DNA of 64,000 nt, taken from positions 2,001,001 to 2,065,000 of the forward strand of contig NC_015422.1 of the NCBI RefSeq assembly GCF_000204645.1. Reading direction: 5' to 3'. Both the position numbers and the translations under genes were made by a program. This DNA is from Alicycliphilus denitrificans K601. Lineage in GTDB: Bacteria; Pseudomonadota; Gammaproteobacteria; Burkholderiales; Burkholderiaceae_C. The notes beneath the pieces were generated by a model, which was given only the letters and a program-made list of their open reading frames with translations, was not told where the DNA came from and did not search any database. Positions 8,437 through 17,715 of this stretch are shown here, piece after piece (position 1 is the stretch's first letter; each line of letters starts with the position of its first letter).

Positions 8437-9048
8437 ATGCAACCACTCACCTGCGTCGCTCACCGCCTGGCTGTGCCTGCCGTGCTGGCCGGCTGCGTGC
8501 TCATCACCGGCTGCGCCGCCACGGGCACGACGAGCCCTCCCACTGTCCATGACTCGCTCCCCGAGCCTGCGGTGTTGGTCAGGACCATCGCCCCGGAGCC
8601 CGAGCCGGGCCTGATCCCGGTGGCCCGCTACGGGCGCTACACGCTGGTCGAGATGGTGCCGGAACCGGCACAGCGCGACCTGCTGCGACAGGTGATCGAG
8701 ATTTCGATTCCGCCGATCTTGGACGCGAGCGTCGGCGATGCCCTTCGGCACGTGCTGCTGCGCACCGGCTATCGGCTCTGCGACGCGACGGAGGCGACCG
8801 CGCTGCACGCGTTGCCGCTGCCGGCGGCGCACCTGCGGCTCGGGCCGCTACCGCTGCGCGATGCCTTGCTGGCACTCGCCGGCCCGGCCTGGGAACTGTC
8901 CGTCGATGACGCTTCGCGCGCGGTGTGCTTCACGCGCGTGACGACTGCGCGTGCGCCGAGCGCAAGCCCGATTCCCGCGGCTCCGGCATCGAGCGCGCCG
9001 GCCGCCGAACCCGCCGATTCCCACGTGCCCCAGGAGGCCCAACCATGA
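8437..9048 (+). CDS. pilL: PilL N-terminal domain lipoprotein (PFGI-1 class)
   Basis: A 203-residue lipoprotein. The signal ends in a lipobox-like LITGC, followed by a Ser/Pro/Thr-rich stretch. The conserved PilL N-terminal domain of ICEs (VARYGRYTLVEMVPEPAQRD) follows. A Pro/Ala-rich tail ends the protein. In this ICE class PilL is the first gene of the transfer cluster and is thought to belong to a type IV pilus-like or envelope component. Its stop overlaps the start of the next gene by ATGA, so translation is probably coupled. Confidence 0.85.
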   Translation: MQPLTCVAHRLAVPAVLAGCVLITGCAATGTTSPPTVHDSLPEPAVLVRTIAPEPEPGLIPVARYGRYTLVEMVPEPAQRDLLRQVIEISIPPILDASVGDALRHVLLRTGYRLCDATEATALHALPLPAAHLRLGPLPLRDALLALAGPAWELSVDDASRAVCFTRVTTARAPSASPIPAAPASSAPAAEPADSHVPQEAQP

Positions 9049-9689
9049 CCATCCCGCAGCTTCCCGACGAGAACGCCGGCCGCGCGCGCTGGTTGAAGAT
9101 CACAGCGGCCGCATGGCTGCTGCTCGTGAGCATCCTGGCCGTGGTCAACAGCGTGGGCCTGTCGCGCCTGAGCGAGCAAAGCCAGGCCAGCGCCCAGGAT
9201 GCCCACGTGCAGGCGCTCAACACGCGCGTCGCCGAACTCGAACAGCAGGCGGCGGCCTCGAAGAACCAGCCCAAGCCCGTCACCCAACCCGACTTGGAGG
9301 CCGCCCGCAAGTTGCTGGACGAACGCCTGGCACAGGTGGAGCACACCCAGGGCGCAGACGCCCATGCCGGCGACTTGCAGGCGCTGCAGGCGCGCATGGG
9401 CGACCTCGAAGCTCGCATGAAGCGAACCGCCGCGCCTGCCGCGGCACCCCGGCGTACCGCCGAGCCGGCCAAGCCCAAGGTGCCCGAACCGCCGTTCAAC
9501 GTCGTGGGTGTGGAGCTGCGCGGCGGCGAGCGCTTCCTGTCAGTGTCGGCGCCCCAGGCCTCGTCGGTGCTGGACGTGTGGCTGCTGCGCGAAGGCGATG
9601 CCGTGGGCGCGTGGCATCTGCTGGCGATCGAGGCGCGCGCCGCCGTGTTCCGCGTGGACGGCCAGACCCAGCGCATCGCGCTGCCGTAG
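9045..9689 (+). CDS. ICE membrane-anchored coiled-coil protein
   Basis: A 214-residue protein with one transmembrane helix at about residues 20-38 (WLKITAAAWLLLVSILAVV). A predicted coiled coil covers about residues 45-125. A Pro-rich linker leads to a small conserved C-terminal domain (PPFNVVGVELRGGERFLSVS). The topology suggests a bitopic inner membrane protein with a periplasmic C-terminus. It occupies the slot between PilL and TIGR03759 found in related ICEs, but I cannot name the family. Confidence 0.7.
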   Translation: MTIPQLPDENAGRARWLKITAAAWLLLVSILAVVNSVGLSRLSEQSQASAQDAHVQALNTRVAELEQQAAASKNQPKPVTQPDLEAARKLLDERLAQVEHTQGADAHAGDLQALQARMGDLEARMKRTAAPAAAPRRTAEPAKPKVPEPPFNVVGVELRGGERFLSVSAPQASSVLDVWLLREGDAVGAWHLLAIEARAAVFRVDGQTQRIALP

Positions 9690-9698
9690 GGGCCGGCC

Positions 9699-10430
9699 AT
9701 GAAGCACGCCGCGATCTACCTCGCCGCCATCCTCGCCGCTGTCGTAGGCACCGCAGGCACGGCCTCGGCGCAGTCGGCGCCGGTCGCGTCCTCGCGCACC
9801 GTTCCCGCCCAGGTGCACAACAGCACCGACGCCGCACTGGACGAACGGCTGGCGCGCGATTGGGGCCTGCGCCCCGAGGAGTGGGCGCGCTACCGGCAAC
9901 TGATGCAGGGGCCGCTGGGCATCTATTCCCCGAACCTCGATCCGCTCACGGCGCTGGGCATCGAGGCGCGCAGCGACGAGGAACGCAGCCGCTATGCGGA
10001 GCTGCAGGTGCAGGCGGAATCGAAGCGCGTGGGCAAGACGCTGGCCTACCAGCGGGCCTACGACGCGGCCTGGAAGCGGCTGTATCCGGGACAGCAGCGC
10101 GTGAACATGCCGGGTGCGAAGGCACCGGGCGCTGGCAACCGGGGCTCGGGCCGGCTGGCGGTTTTCGTGAAAGCCGAGTGCCCCCCGTGCGAGCAGCGCG
10201 TGCGCCAGTTACAAGCGGCCGGCACCGCCTTCGACCTCTACATGGTCGGCAGCCGCCAGGAGGACGCCCGCATCCGCCAATGGGCGACGCAGGCCGGCAT
10301 CGACGCCGGCCGCGTGCGCTCGCGCACCATCACGCTCAACCATGACGCCGGGCGCTGGCTGTCGCTCGGCCTGCCCGGCGACCTGCCCGCCGTGGTGCGC
10401 GAGGTCAACGGCCAATGGCAGCGGCAATAA
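9699..10430 (+). CDS. TIGR03759 family ICE protein (PFL_4693)
   Basis: A 243-residue exported protein with a cleavable signal peptide (residues 1-25, ending TASAQ). A conserved helical region (RPEEWARYRQLMQGPLGIYS) is followed by a C-terminal thioredoxin-like segment with a CPPC motif near residues 165-168. This architecture is that of the TIGR03759 family. The CPPC suggests thiol-disulfide chemistry in the periplasm during assembly of the transfer machine, which is inferred. It overlaps the next gene by 16 bases. Confidence 0.85.
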   Translation: MKHAAIYLAAILAAVVGTAGTASAQSAPVASSRTVPAQVHNSTDAALDERLARDWGLRPEEWARYRQLMQGPLGIYSPNLDPLTALGIEARSDEERSRYAELQVQAESKRVGKTLAYQRAYDAAWKRLYPGQQRVNMPGAKAPGAGNRGSGRLAVFVKAECPPCEQRVRQLQAAGTAFDLYMVGSRQEDARIRQWATQAGIDAGRVRSRTITLNHDAGRWLSLGLPGDLPAVVREVNGQWQRQ

Positions 10431-11014
10431 CGGCAACGAGCTTGGCTCGCCGCGCCGACCGCGCGGCATTGGTCCTGGTGCTCTGCGCCTGCACGGCCAT
10501 CGCCTTCGGCCAGGAAGTGCCGCCACCCGCCTACCAGCTCGCGGCCCAGCAGGCGGGCGTGCCGTCGCCGGTGCTGTACGCGGTGGCGCTGCAGGAGAGC
10601 GGCGCCCGGCTGCGCGGCCGGCTGATCCCGTGGCCGTGGACGCTCAACGTCGCCGGCCGCGCCGAACGCTACGCCACACGGGCCGAGGCCTGCGCCGGCA
10701 TCCGCCGGGCGCTCGCCCGCACGCCGGCCAACCGCATCGACGCCGGCCTCGGCCAGGTCAACCTCGGCTACCACGCGCACCGCTACGCGCATCCCTGCGA
10801 GCTGCTCGACCCGTACCGCAACCTCGCCATCGCCGCGGAAATCCTGCAGGAGCAGCACACGCCGGGCGACAACTGGCTGGTCGCCATCGGCCGCTACCAC
10901 CGCCCCGCAGGCGGGGCGCCGGCCGCCCGCTATCGCCGCAGCGTCCATCAGCACCTGACCCGCGTGCTCGGGCCGGGCGCTGCACTTCCCACTGCCCGGA
11001 GCCCCATGCCATGA
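10415..11014 (+). CDS. Lytic transglycosylase of the transfer system
   Basis: A 199-residue exported protein with an SLT transglycosylase fold. The catalytic glutamate is in ALQESGA (about residue 60), and further conserved parts are GLGQVNLGYHAH and AAEILQEQ. It probably opens peptidoglycan locally for the secretion apparatus or pilus. The N-terminus has a hydrophobic signal (ALVLVLCACTAIAFG). It overlaps the preceding and following genes, as usual for this operon. Confidence 0.85.
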   Translation: MAAAITATSLARRADRAALVLVLCACTAIAFGQEVPPPAYQLAAQQAGVPSPVLYAVALQESGARLRGRLIPWPWTLNVAGRAERYATRAEACAGIRRALARTPANRIDAGLGQVNLGYHAHRYAHPCELLDPYRNLAIAAEILQEQHTPGDNWLVAIGRYHRPAGGAPAARYRRSVHQHLTRVLGPGAALPTARSPMP

Positions 11015-11577
11015 ACCGCATCCTCCTTGCCGCCATGGCGGCACTGCTCGCCGCCACGGCCCACGCACAGGGCCGCAGCCCCTATACCAAGCCGGCGTCG
11101 CCGCCGCTGATCGTGGTCGAGGACAAGGGCGGCACCTCGGCGCTGCCGTACTACCGGGCCTTGAACCCGCAGGATGCGCAGCCAGGCCAACCGGTCACAC
11201 CGCAACCCGCGCCCCAATCCAAGCCGCGAATTGGCAGTCCTGCCGAAGCCGAGGCGGCCATGCTGCCGGTGCGCTCGGTGCGGCTCACGCCGGGCGACGA
11301 GCCGCGCCGCGTGATCCGCACACCGGGCCTGACGCCGCTGTTCCTGATCGGCGACGACGACCGCTCACGAGCCTGGCTCAAACAGCGAGGCAAGGACTTG
11401 CAGGCGCTGCACGCCGTGGGGTTGGTGGTCAATGTGGCGACGCCCGAAGCCCTGGCCACGCTGCGCCGCCTGGCACCGGGCTTGATGCTCTCGCCGGCCT
11501 CGGGCGACGAGCTGGCGCAGCGCTTGGGGCTCAAGCACTACCCGGTGCTGATCACCGCTACGGGCATCGAGCCCTGA
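11011..11577 (+). CDS. TIGR03765 family ICE protein (PFL_4695, DUF2859)
   Basis: A 188-residue periplasmic protein with signal peptide MNRILLAAMAALLAATAHAQ. A Pro-rich linker leads to the conserved C-terminal domain (TPLFLIGDDDRSRAWLKQRG, and LGLKHYPVLITATGIEP at the end). It matches the TIGR03765 family of the transfer cluster. The molecular role is unknown. ATGA overlaps the stop of the transglycosylase gene. Confidence 0.85.
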   Translation: MNRILLAAMAALLAATAHAQGRSPYTKPASPPLIVVEDKGGTSALPYYRALNPQDAQPGQPVTPQPAPQSKPRIGSPAEAEAAMLPVRSVRLTPGDEPRRVIRTPGLTPLFLIGDDDRSRAWLKQRGKDLQALHAVGLVVNVATPEALATLRRLAPGLMLSPASGDELAQRLGLKHYPVLITATGIEP

Positions 11578-11597
11578 CGTGACGTGAAGCACCAGCC

Positions 11598-13757
11598 ATG
11601 GCCCAGTCCCAAGCCGTCGAAGTCTTGCTGCGGCCAGCGGTGGAGCTATACACCGTCGCGGTCTGTGCGGGCGCCGCGTTTCTGTGCCTGGTGGCCCCGT
11701 GGTCGCTCGCGCTGAGCCCCTTGCTGGGCCTGGGCAGCGCGCTAGCCTTCCTGACCTTCGGTGCGCTGCGCTTGCACGACGCCTGGGCCATCCTGCGCTA
11801 CCGGCGCAACATCCGGCGCCTGCCGCGCTATGTGATGACCAGCCGCGACGTGCCGGTCAGCCAGCAGCGGCTCTTCGTCGGCCGGGGCTTCCGCTGGGAC
11901 CAGCGGCACACGCACCGGCTGATGCAGACCTACCGGCCGGAGTTCCGCCGCTACGTCGAGCCGACGGCGATCTACCGGGCAGCGCGGCGCATGGAAGAGC
12001 GCCTGGAGTTCGCGCCGTACCCGCTGTCCAAGATGGCGAAGGCCCTGGCCTGGGACAGTCCGCTCAACCCGGCACGGCCGCTGCCGCCGGTGGGAGGCCT
12101 GCCGCGGCTGCACGGCATCGAGCCGCACGAGGTCGACGTCACGCTGCCGTTGGCCGAACGGGTCGGCCATTCGTTGGTGCTCGGCACGACGCGTGTCGGC
12201 AAGACCCGCCTGGCCGAGTTGTTCATCACGCAGGACATCCGGCGCAAGGTCAATGGGCAGCACGAGGTCGTAATCGTCTTCGACCCCAAGGGCGATGCGG
12301 ACCTCTTGAAGCGCATGTATGTGGAGGCCAAGCGCGCCGGGCGCGAAGGCGAGTTCTACGTCTTCCACCTGGGCTGGCCGGACATCTCGGCGCGCTACAA
12401 CGCGGTGGGCCGCTTCGGGCGCATCAGCGAAGTCGCCACGCGCATCGCTGGCCAGCTCTCCGGTGAAGGCAACAGCGCGGCTTTCCGCGAGTTTGCCTGG
12501 CGCTTCGTCAACATCATCGCGCGTGCCCTGGTGGAGCTGGGGCAGCGGCCCGATTACCTGCTGATCCAGCGCCACGTCATCAACATCGATGCGCTGTTCA
12601 TCGAGTACGCGCAGCACTACTTCGCCAAGAACGAGCCGAAGGCCTGGGAGGTCATCGTCCAGCTCGAAGCCAAGCTGAACGACAAGAACATCCCGCGCAA
12701 CATGATCGGCCGCGAAAAGCGCGTCGTCGCGCTGGAGCAGTACCTGTCGCAGGTGCGCATCTACGACCCGGTGCTCGACGGCCTGCGCAGCGCGGTGCGC
12801 TACGACAGGACGTACTTCGACAAGATCGTCGCATCGCTGCTGCCGCTGCTGGAGAAGCTGACCACCGGCAAGATCGCGCAGTTGCTGGCGCCGAACTATT
12901 CGGACCTCGCCGACCCACGCCCGATCTTCGACTGGATGCAGATCATCAGGAAGCGGGCCGTGGTCTACGTCGGGCTCGATGCGCTGTCGGACGCGGAAGT
13001 CGCGGCGGCGGTCGGCAACTCGATGTTCTCCGACCTCGTATCCGTCGCGGGTCACATCTACAAGTTCGGCATCGACGACGGCCTGCCGGATGCCGCGACG
13101 GGCATCAAGGTGCCCATCAACGTCCATGCCGACGAGTTCAACGAACTCATGGGCGATGAGTTCATCCCGATGGTCAACAAGGGCGGCGGCGCAGCCGTCC
13201 AGGTCACGGCCTACACGCAGACCCTCTCGGACATCGAGGCCCGCATCGGCAACCGCGCGAAGGCGGGCCAGGTCGTGGGCAACTTCAACAACCTGTTCAT
13301 GCTGCGCGTGCGCGAGACCGCCACGGCCGAACTGCTGACGCGCCAACTGCCCAAGGTCGAGGTCTACACGACGACAGTGATGAGCGGCGCCACCGACAGC
13401 TCCGACCCGACCGGCAACACCGCCTTCACGTCGAACACGCAGGACCGCATCAGCAGCAACAGCGTGCCGCTGATCGAGCCGGCGCACGTGGTGGGCCTGC
13501 CCAAAGGCCAATGCTTCGCGCTGATCGAGGGCGGGCACCTGTGGAAGGTGCGCATGCCGTTGCCGGCACTGGACCCCGACGAGGCCATGCCCAAGGATCT
13601 GCAGGAGCTGGCCGGCTACATGCGGCAGCACTACGTCGAGGCCGGCGAGTGGTGGGACAACAAGGGGCTTCCCGGCCTGCAGGACCAGGCGCTGCCCGAC
13701 GATCTGCTGGCCGACTTCAAGCAGATGGCGGGCGCGGATGAAGAGGCCACGGCATGA
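11598..13757 (+). CDS. traD: Type IV coupling protein TraD
   Basis: A 719-residue coupling ATPase of the SXT/PFGI-1 TraD type. Two N-terminal membrane helices (residues 12-55) anchor it. The Walker A motif GTTRVGKTR lies near residues 196-204 and the Walker B region is VIVFDPKGDAD. A conserved HADEFNELMGDEFIPMVNKG block follows. It docks the relaxase-DNA complex to the secretion channel and powers DNA export at the inner membrane. The next gene overlaps its stop by 4 bases. Confidence 0.92.
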   Translation: MAQSQAVEVLLRPAVELYTVAVCAGAAFLCLVAPWSLALSPLLGLGSALAFLTFGALRLHDAWAILRYRRNIRRLPRYVMTSRDVPVSQQRLFVGRGFRWDQRHTHRLMQTYRPEFRRYVEPTAIYRAARRMEERLEFAPYPLSKMAKALAWDSPLNPARPLPPVGGLPRLHGIEPHEVDVTLPLAERVGHSLVLGTTRVGKTRLAELFITQDIRRKVNGQHEVVIVFDPKGDADLLKRMYVEAKRAGREGEFYVFHLGWPDISARYNAVGRFGRISEVATRIAGQLSGEGNSAAFREFAWRFVNIIARALVELGQRPDYLLIQRHVINIDALFIEYAQHYFAKNEPKAWEVIVQLEAKLNDKNIPRNMIGREKRVVALEQYLSQVRIYDPVLDGLRSAVRYDRTYFDKIVASLLPLLEKLTTGKIAQLLAPNYSDLADPRPIFDWMQIIRKRAVVYVGLDALSDAEVAAAVGNSMFSDLVSVAGHIYKFGIDDGLPDAATGIKVPINVHADEFNELMGDEFIPMVNKGGGAAVQVTAYTQTLSDIEARIGNRAKAGQVVGNFNNLFMLRVRETATAELLTRQLPKVEVYTTTVMSGATDSSDPTGNTAFTSNTQDRISSNSVPLIEPAHVVGLPKGQCFALIEGGHLWKVRMPLPALDPDEAMPKDLQELAGYMRQHYVEAGEWWDNKGLPGLQDQALPDDLLADFKQMAGADEEATA

Positions 13758-14503
13758 GCGACCCCGCCGTCGCCGTCCAGCGCCAACAGGTTCGCCAGCA
13801 GGGCCTGATCGCGGGGCTGGTGACGCTGCCGTTCCGGCTGTTCGGTGTGTTGATCGGTTCGCTCCTGCTGTGCATCGTGATCGAGTGCATTGGCATGCAC
13901 TTCCTCTGGCCCGAGCAGGGCTGGCGCCATGCCCAGGGCATGCTGAACTATGAGCTGTCGCAGGTCTCGGAGCACTTCACGCAAAGCGTGCTGGTACAGG
14001 AACCGGGGCGCAGCGCGCGCCAGCTCGTAGAGTGGGCCTACCAAGGGCTGTTTGTGAAGACGGGCCTGCTGGACTGGATACGCGACGCCGCGGCGCAATC
14101 GCGTGCCGGCGCGCGCAGCCAGGCGCAGGATTTCCGGTACTACATCGGGCAGCTCTACGTGCACGTCGAGAGCTACCTGATCGCCTCGGCCTATACGGTG
14201 CTGGTGTTCCTCGTGCGGCTGCTGGTGCTGGTCCTGACCTTGCCGCTGTTCCTGATGGCGGCCTTCACCGGCCTGGTGGACGGGCTCGTGCGCCGCGACG
14301 TGCGCGGCTTCGGCGCCGGGCGCGAATCGGGCTTCGTCTACCACCGGGCGAGAGCCAGCCTGATGCCGCTGGCGGTGCTGCCCTGGGTCACTTACCTCGC
14401 GCTGCCGGTCAGCGTGCATCCGCTGCTGATCCTGCTGCCCAGCGCGGCGCTGCTCGGCGTCGCGGTGTGCATCGCGTCGGCGACGTTCAAGAAGTACCTG
14501 TAG
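13754..14503 (+). CDS. TIGR03747 ICE membrane protein (PFL_4697, DUF4400)
   Basis: A 249-residue integral membrane protein with about four to five hydrophobic segments: residues 20-45, 140-175, 195-215 and 217-240. It matches the TIGR03747 family, which lies directly after traD in this ICE class and in related MPF-G systems. It may partner TraD in the inner membrane. The ATGA overlap supports coupled expression. Confidence 0.85.
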   Translation: MSDPAVAVQRQQVRQQGLIAGLVTLPFRLFGVLIGSLLLCIVIECIGMHFLWPEQGWRHAQGMLNYELSQVSEHFTQSVLVQEPGRSARQLVEWAYQGLFVKTGLLDWIRDAAAQSRAGARSQAQDFRYYIGQLYVHVESYLIASAYTVLVFLVRLLVLVLTLPLFLMAAFTGLVDGLVRRDVRGFGAGRESGFVYHRARASLMPLAVLPWVTYLALPVSVHPLLILLPSAALLGVAVCIASATFKKYL

Positions 14504-14616
14504 CCGCATCGGCCGCCGCCGCGGAAAGCGGTGGCGGGCCGGTTCCGATTGATTGCGGCACTGGAAGACCGGCCGTTTGAGCATCGAGCCATCCGCATGC
14601 CTCGGAGAACGGCTCG

Positions 14617-15024
14617 ATGGAAACCACTCGAAACCCTGCGCAGGTCCGCTGCTATGCCGCGGCAGCGCTCCGGGCTGTGCGTCTCGCGGCGCTGCTGCTT
14701 GCCGCTGCCGGATTGCAGCCCGCCATCGCTGCCGATGGCTCCGACAACGCCGCGGAGCGCGAGATGCTCGCCGCGGTGACGCGCCAGCTCGAACTGCTGG
14801 ACCGCCTCGCCGAGCACGCCGCCACCACAGCGCCGCAGGAGCGCGCCCGCTACCACTTCGACTACGTGCGCCTGCGTGCCGACCTGGAGCGCGTGCGCGC
14901 CGGGGTGCGCGACTACCTCGTTCCACAACGCGCCCAGCCGCGCGATCCTGTGCCGCCGGCCGGCGACTACACGCGCAGCAACGCAACCACGGCAACCCCT
15001 GGCAAGGAGGCTACGTCGCCATGA
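14617..15024 (+). CDS. RAQPRD family ICE protein
   Basis: A 135-residue exported protein with the diagnostic RAQPRD motif (residues 104-109). A signal peptide or hydrophobic stretch lies at residues 15-40, and a helical, heptad-rich middle follows. It belongs to the family named after this motif, found only in ICE transfer clusters; its role is unknown. A gap of about 110 bases precedes it, one of the few in this operon, so an internal promoter is possible. The ATG at 14617 lacks a strong ribosome site. Confidence 0.88.
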   Translation: METTRNPAQVRCYAAAALRAVRLAALLLAAAGLQPAIAADGSDNAAEREMLAAVTRQLELLDRLAEHAATTAPQERARYHFDYVRLRADLERVRAGVRDYLVPQRAQPRDPVPPAGDYTRSNATTATPGKEATSP

Positions 15025-15260
15025 CGCCTTCCGCCGATCAGGTCGCCGCCTTCTCGGCCAACGGCGGCTTTTCGCCCGGGGCCGTCTCCACCGTCGTGCT
15101 CGGTTTCGTCTTCGCCGTCCTGCTGCTGTGGGGCGTGTGGGCGATGCGCACGGCCTATGTCGGCTGGGCCGAGCACCACCTGACCCAACGCCAGTTCCTC
15201 GGCGTCATCGCGCGCTTCGTCGCGATGTACCTGGTGCTGGGCTTTTTCCTCCTGTCCTGA
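15021..15260 (+). CDS. TIGR03758 ICE membrane protein (PFL_4701, DUF3262)
   Basis: A 79-residue protein with two transmembrane helices (residues 18-42 and 60-78), matching TIGR03758. It is a small inner membrane component of the MPF-G secretion system. Its ATG overlaps the RAQPRD stop (ATGA), and GGAGG lies 13 bases upstream. Confidence 0.85.
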   Translation: MTPSADQVAAFSANGGFSPGAVSTVVLGFVFAVLLLWGVWAMRTAYVGWAEHHLTQRQFLGVIARFVAMYLVLGFFLLS

Positions 15261-15281
15261 CCCCATGAAAGGTGTATCGCC

Positions 15282-15659
15282 ATGAACGCTCCCGCTACTT
15301 CTCGCCGCCCCACGTCGCGGCCCGCCGCGCGCCTCGCCGCGCTGCTGATCCCGCTGGGCATCGCCGCCACGCCGCTGCCGTCGTTCGCCGACCTTCCCAC
15401 GCTGGAAGACCCGTCGCGCGGCACCGGCAGCGGCATCATGCAGACGCTGCAAAACTACGGCTACGACATCGTGCTGCTGATCGCGCTGCTCGTCGTCGCC
15501 TCGATGTTCGTCGGTGTCTGCTACCACGCCTACACGCGCTACGCCGAGATCCACACCGGCCGCGCGACCTGGGGCCAGTTTGGCCTGACGGTGGCGGTGG
15601 GCGCGATCCTGCTGGTCGTCGGCATCTGGCTGCTGACCAAGGCCACCGGCGTCCTGTAA
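15282..15659 (+). CDS. TIGR03745 ICE membrane protein, pilin-like (PFL_4702)
   Basis: A 125-residue protein with a long signal sequence cleaved near SFA-D, then two hydrophobic helices (about residues 62-82 and 103-122). The size and topology resemble TrbC/VirB2-type pilins, and the family is TIGR03745 (DUF2976). It is the best candidate here for the pilus subunit, which is inferred from topology and position. Confidence 0.85.
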   Translation: MNAPATSRRPTSRPAARLAALLIPLGIAATPLPSFADLPTLEDPSRGTGSGIMQTLQNYGYDIVLLIALLVVASMFVGVCYHAYTRYAEIHTGRATWGQFGLTVAVGAILLVVGIWLLTKATGVL

Positions 15660-15671
15660 GGCCCGGAAACG

Positions 15672-16100
15672 ATGGCCGGCGCCCTGGAGAGTCCGTCGCG
15701 CGACGGGCTCGTGACCTTCCTGCCGCACCGCCTCAACCGCCACCCGGTGGTCGTGCGCGGGCTCACGGCCGACGAGCTGTGGGTCTGCGCCGGGCTGTCC
15801 GGCGCGGCCGGTCTCGTGGCCGGCGTGCCGCTGGCCTGGCTGACGCACAGCATCGCGATGGTGCCCACGCTGATCGTCGCCGGCATCGGTGTCGGTGTCT
15901 TCGTGGGCGGCGGCCTGCTGCGGCGGTGGAAGCGCGGCCGGCCCGACACCTGGCTGTACCGCCAGCTCCAGTGGCGCCTCGCGCTGCGCTACCCCGCGCT
16001 GGCTGCGCATGCGGGCCGGGGCCAGCTCATCACCCGGTCGGGCTGGTGGTCCACGCGGCGCCTGCGGCCCGATCCGTCCCTGCGTCGAGGTAGACCATGA
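15672..16100 (+). CDS. TIGR03750 conjugal transfer protein (TraL-like, DUF3487)
   Basis: A 142-residue inner membrane protein with two adjacent helices (residues 42-62 and 66-86) and a basic C-terminal tail. It matches the TIGR03750 family and takes the position of TraL in F-type systems. It overlaps the next gene by ATGA. Confidence 0.85.
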   Translation: MAGALESPSRDGLVTFLPHRLNRHPVVVRGLTADELWVCAGLSGAAGLVAGVPLAWLTHSIAMVPTLIVAGIGVGVFVGGGLLRRWKRGRPDTWLYRQLQWRLALRYPALAAHAGRGQLITRSGWWSTRRLRPDPSLRRGRP

Positions 16101-16789
16101 GCCGATTCAAGAACGAGGTCGCGCACCTGCAGGCGCATGTGAAGACCTTGCGCCTGGCTGGCGCCGCACTGTTCGTGGTGGCGCTGCTGCTCGGCTTCGG
16201 CTGGTGGAGCGCACCCAAGAGCCTGACCATCCACGTGCCACCCGACCTGCGCTCGGGCAGCACGCGCAAGTGGTGGGACGTGCCGCCGGAGAGCGTCTAC
16301 GCCTTCACCTTCTACATTTGGCAGCAGGCCCAGCGCTGGCCGACCAACGGCGAGCAGGACTACCCGCGCAACCTGCATGCGCTGTCGGCCTACTTCACGC
16401 CGAGCTGCCGCGCCTTTCTGCAACAGGACTTCGAGTTTCGGCGCAGCAACGGCGAGCTGCGTCAGCGCGTGCGCGGCATCTACGAGATACCCGGCCGCGG
16501 CTACGGCGACGACCCGGCCATGCGCGTGCGCACCGTGTCCGCCAACAACTGGATCGTCACGCTGGACGTGAGCGCTGACGAGTACCTGGGCGCCGAGCAG
16601 GTCAAGCGCGCGCTCGTGCGCTACGCGCTCAAGGTCGTGCGCATGGACGTGGACCCCGAGCGCAATCCGTTCGGCCTGGCGCTGGACTGCCATGCACGCG
16701 CGCCGGAACGCATCGAAACCCCGCCGCCTGCGGCGCCGCCCGGCAGGGCCGCGAGCGCCGGCTCCAACCTGCAGGGAGACACCCCATGA
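16097..16789 (+). CDS. TIGR03746 ICE protein (PFL_4703, TraE-like)
   Basis: A 230-residue protein with one N-terminal membrane helix (residues 20-40) and a periplasmic domain, of the TIGR03746/DUF2895 family. It corresponds in order to TraE/VirB8 and probably forms part of the inner membrane complex. The Pro/Ala-rich C-terminal 40 residues are variable. It overlaps the TIGR03749 gene by 4 bases. Confidence 0.87.
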   Translation: MSRFKNEVAHLQAHVKTLRLAGAALFVVALLLGFGWWSAPKSLTIHVPPDLRSGSTRKWWDVPPESVYAFTFYIWQQAQRWPTNGEQDYPRNLHALSAYFTPSCRAFLQQDFEFRRSNGELRQRVRGIYEIPGRGYGDDPAMRVRTVSANNWIVTLDVSADEYLGAEQVKRALVRYALKVVRMDVDPERNPFGLALDCHARAPERIETPPPAAPPGRAASAGSNLQGDTP

Positions 16790-17715
16790 AGCCCTTTGTG
16801 ATGCGCCCGTTCGCTGCGGCCCTGGCCGGTCTGCTGCTGTGCCTGGCTTTCGTGCCTGCGGTCCATGCCGTCGAAATCCTGCGCTGGGAACGGCTGCCGC
16901 TGGCCGTGCCGCTGGTGGTCGGCCAGGAGCGCGTGGTGTTCATCGAGCGCAACGTGCGCATCGGCGTGCCGGCCGGCATCGGCGAGCAGTTGCGCGTGCA
17001 GAGCGCCGGGGGGGCGATCTACCTGCGCGCCAACGCGCCGATTCCACCCACACGGCTGCAACTGCAGGACGTGGAGTCGGGCGCGCTGATCCTGCTGGAC
17101 ATCGCGGCCGAGCCGGCGAAGGCGGGCCAGCCCGCGCTCGAACCCGTGCGCATCGTCGAAGGCGACGTGCCGTCCACTCGCTATGGCGAGCTGGTCAAGC
17201 CTACGGTGACGGCGGACGACGATGCGGAGCGCACCGTCACCACGGTGAAGCGCGCCACGCCGGTGGCCGTCGTGCTCACGCGCTATGCGGCGCAGAACCT
17301 CTATGCGCCGCTGCGCACCGTGGAACCTGTCCCCGGCATCGGCCGGGTCAACCTGCGGCGCGGCCTGGAGCTTTCCACCTTGCTGCCCACGCTGCCGGTG
17401 CGTGCGCAAGCGCTGGCCGCCTGGCGGCTCGAAGACCAGTGGGTGACTGCGGTGAAGCTCACCAATGTCTCGGCACGCTTGCTTGATCTGGACCCGCGCG
17501 CGTTGCAAGGCGACTTGCTCGCCGCGACCTTCCAGCACCCGAACCTGGCGCCGGCCGGCCGCGCTGCCGACACCACGGTGGTCTACCTCGTTACCCGTGG
17601 CCACGGCCTGGCCGAGTCGCTGCTGCCCAAGCTCTCACCGATCGACGCGACGGTGAACCTGCCGCCGGCCGCGGCGGCCGGCCAGGCCGAAGGAGGTACC
17701 CGCCATGAAAAGTAA
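16786..17715 (+). CDS. TIGR03749 ICE protein (PFL_4704, TraK-like)
   Basis: A 309-residue exported protein with a signal peptide ending around residue 28 (VHAVE). It matches TIGR03749/DUF3438 and occupies the TraK/VirB9 position, so an outer membrane core complex role is likely. The C-terminal domain contains a VYLVTRGHGLAESLLPKLSP segment. It overlaps the next gene by 11 bases. Confidence 0.87.
   Translation: MKPFVMRPFAAALAGLLLCLAFVPAVHAVEILRWERLPLAVPLVVGQERVVFIERNVRIGVPAGIGEQLRVQSAGGAIYLRANAPIPPTRLQLQDVESGALILLDIAAEPAKAGQPALEPVRIVEGDVPSTRYGELVKPTVTADDDAERTVTTVKRATPVAVVLTRYAAQNLYAPLRTVEPVPGIGRVNLRRGLELSTLLPTLPVRAQALAAWRLEDQWVTAVKLTNVSARLLDLDPRALQGDLLAATFQHPNLAPAGRAADTTVVYLVTRGHGLAESLLPKLSPIDATVNLPPAAAAGQAEGGTRHEK

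Noticed and set aside
11742..13631. 629-codon frame antisense to traD
   Set aside because: No family resemblance, no start signal, and fully antisense to a clear TraD gene; long antisense frames are expected at this GC content.
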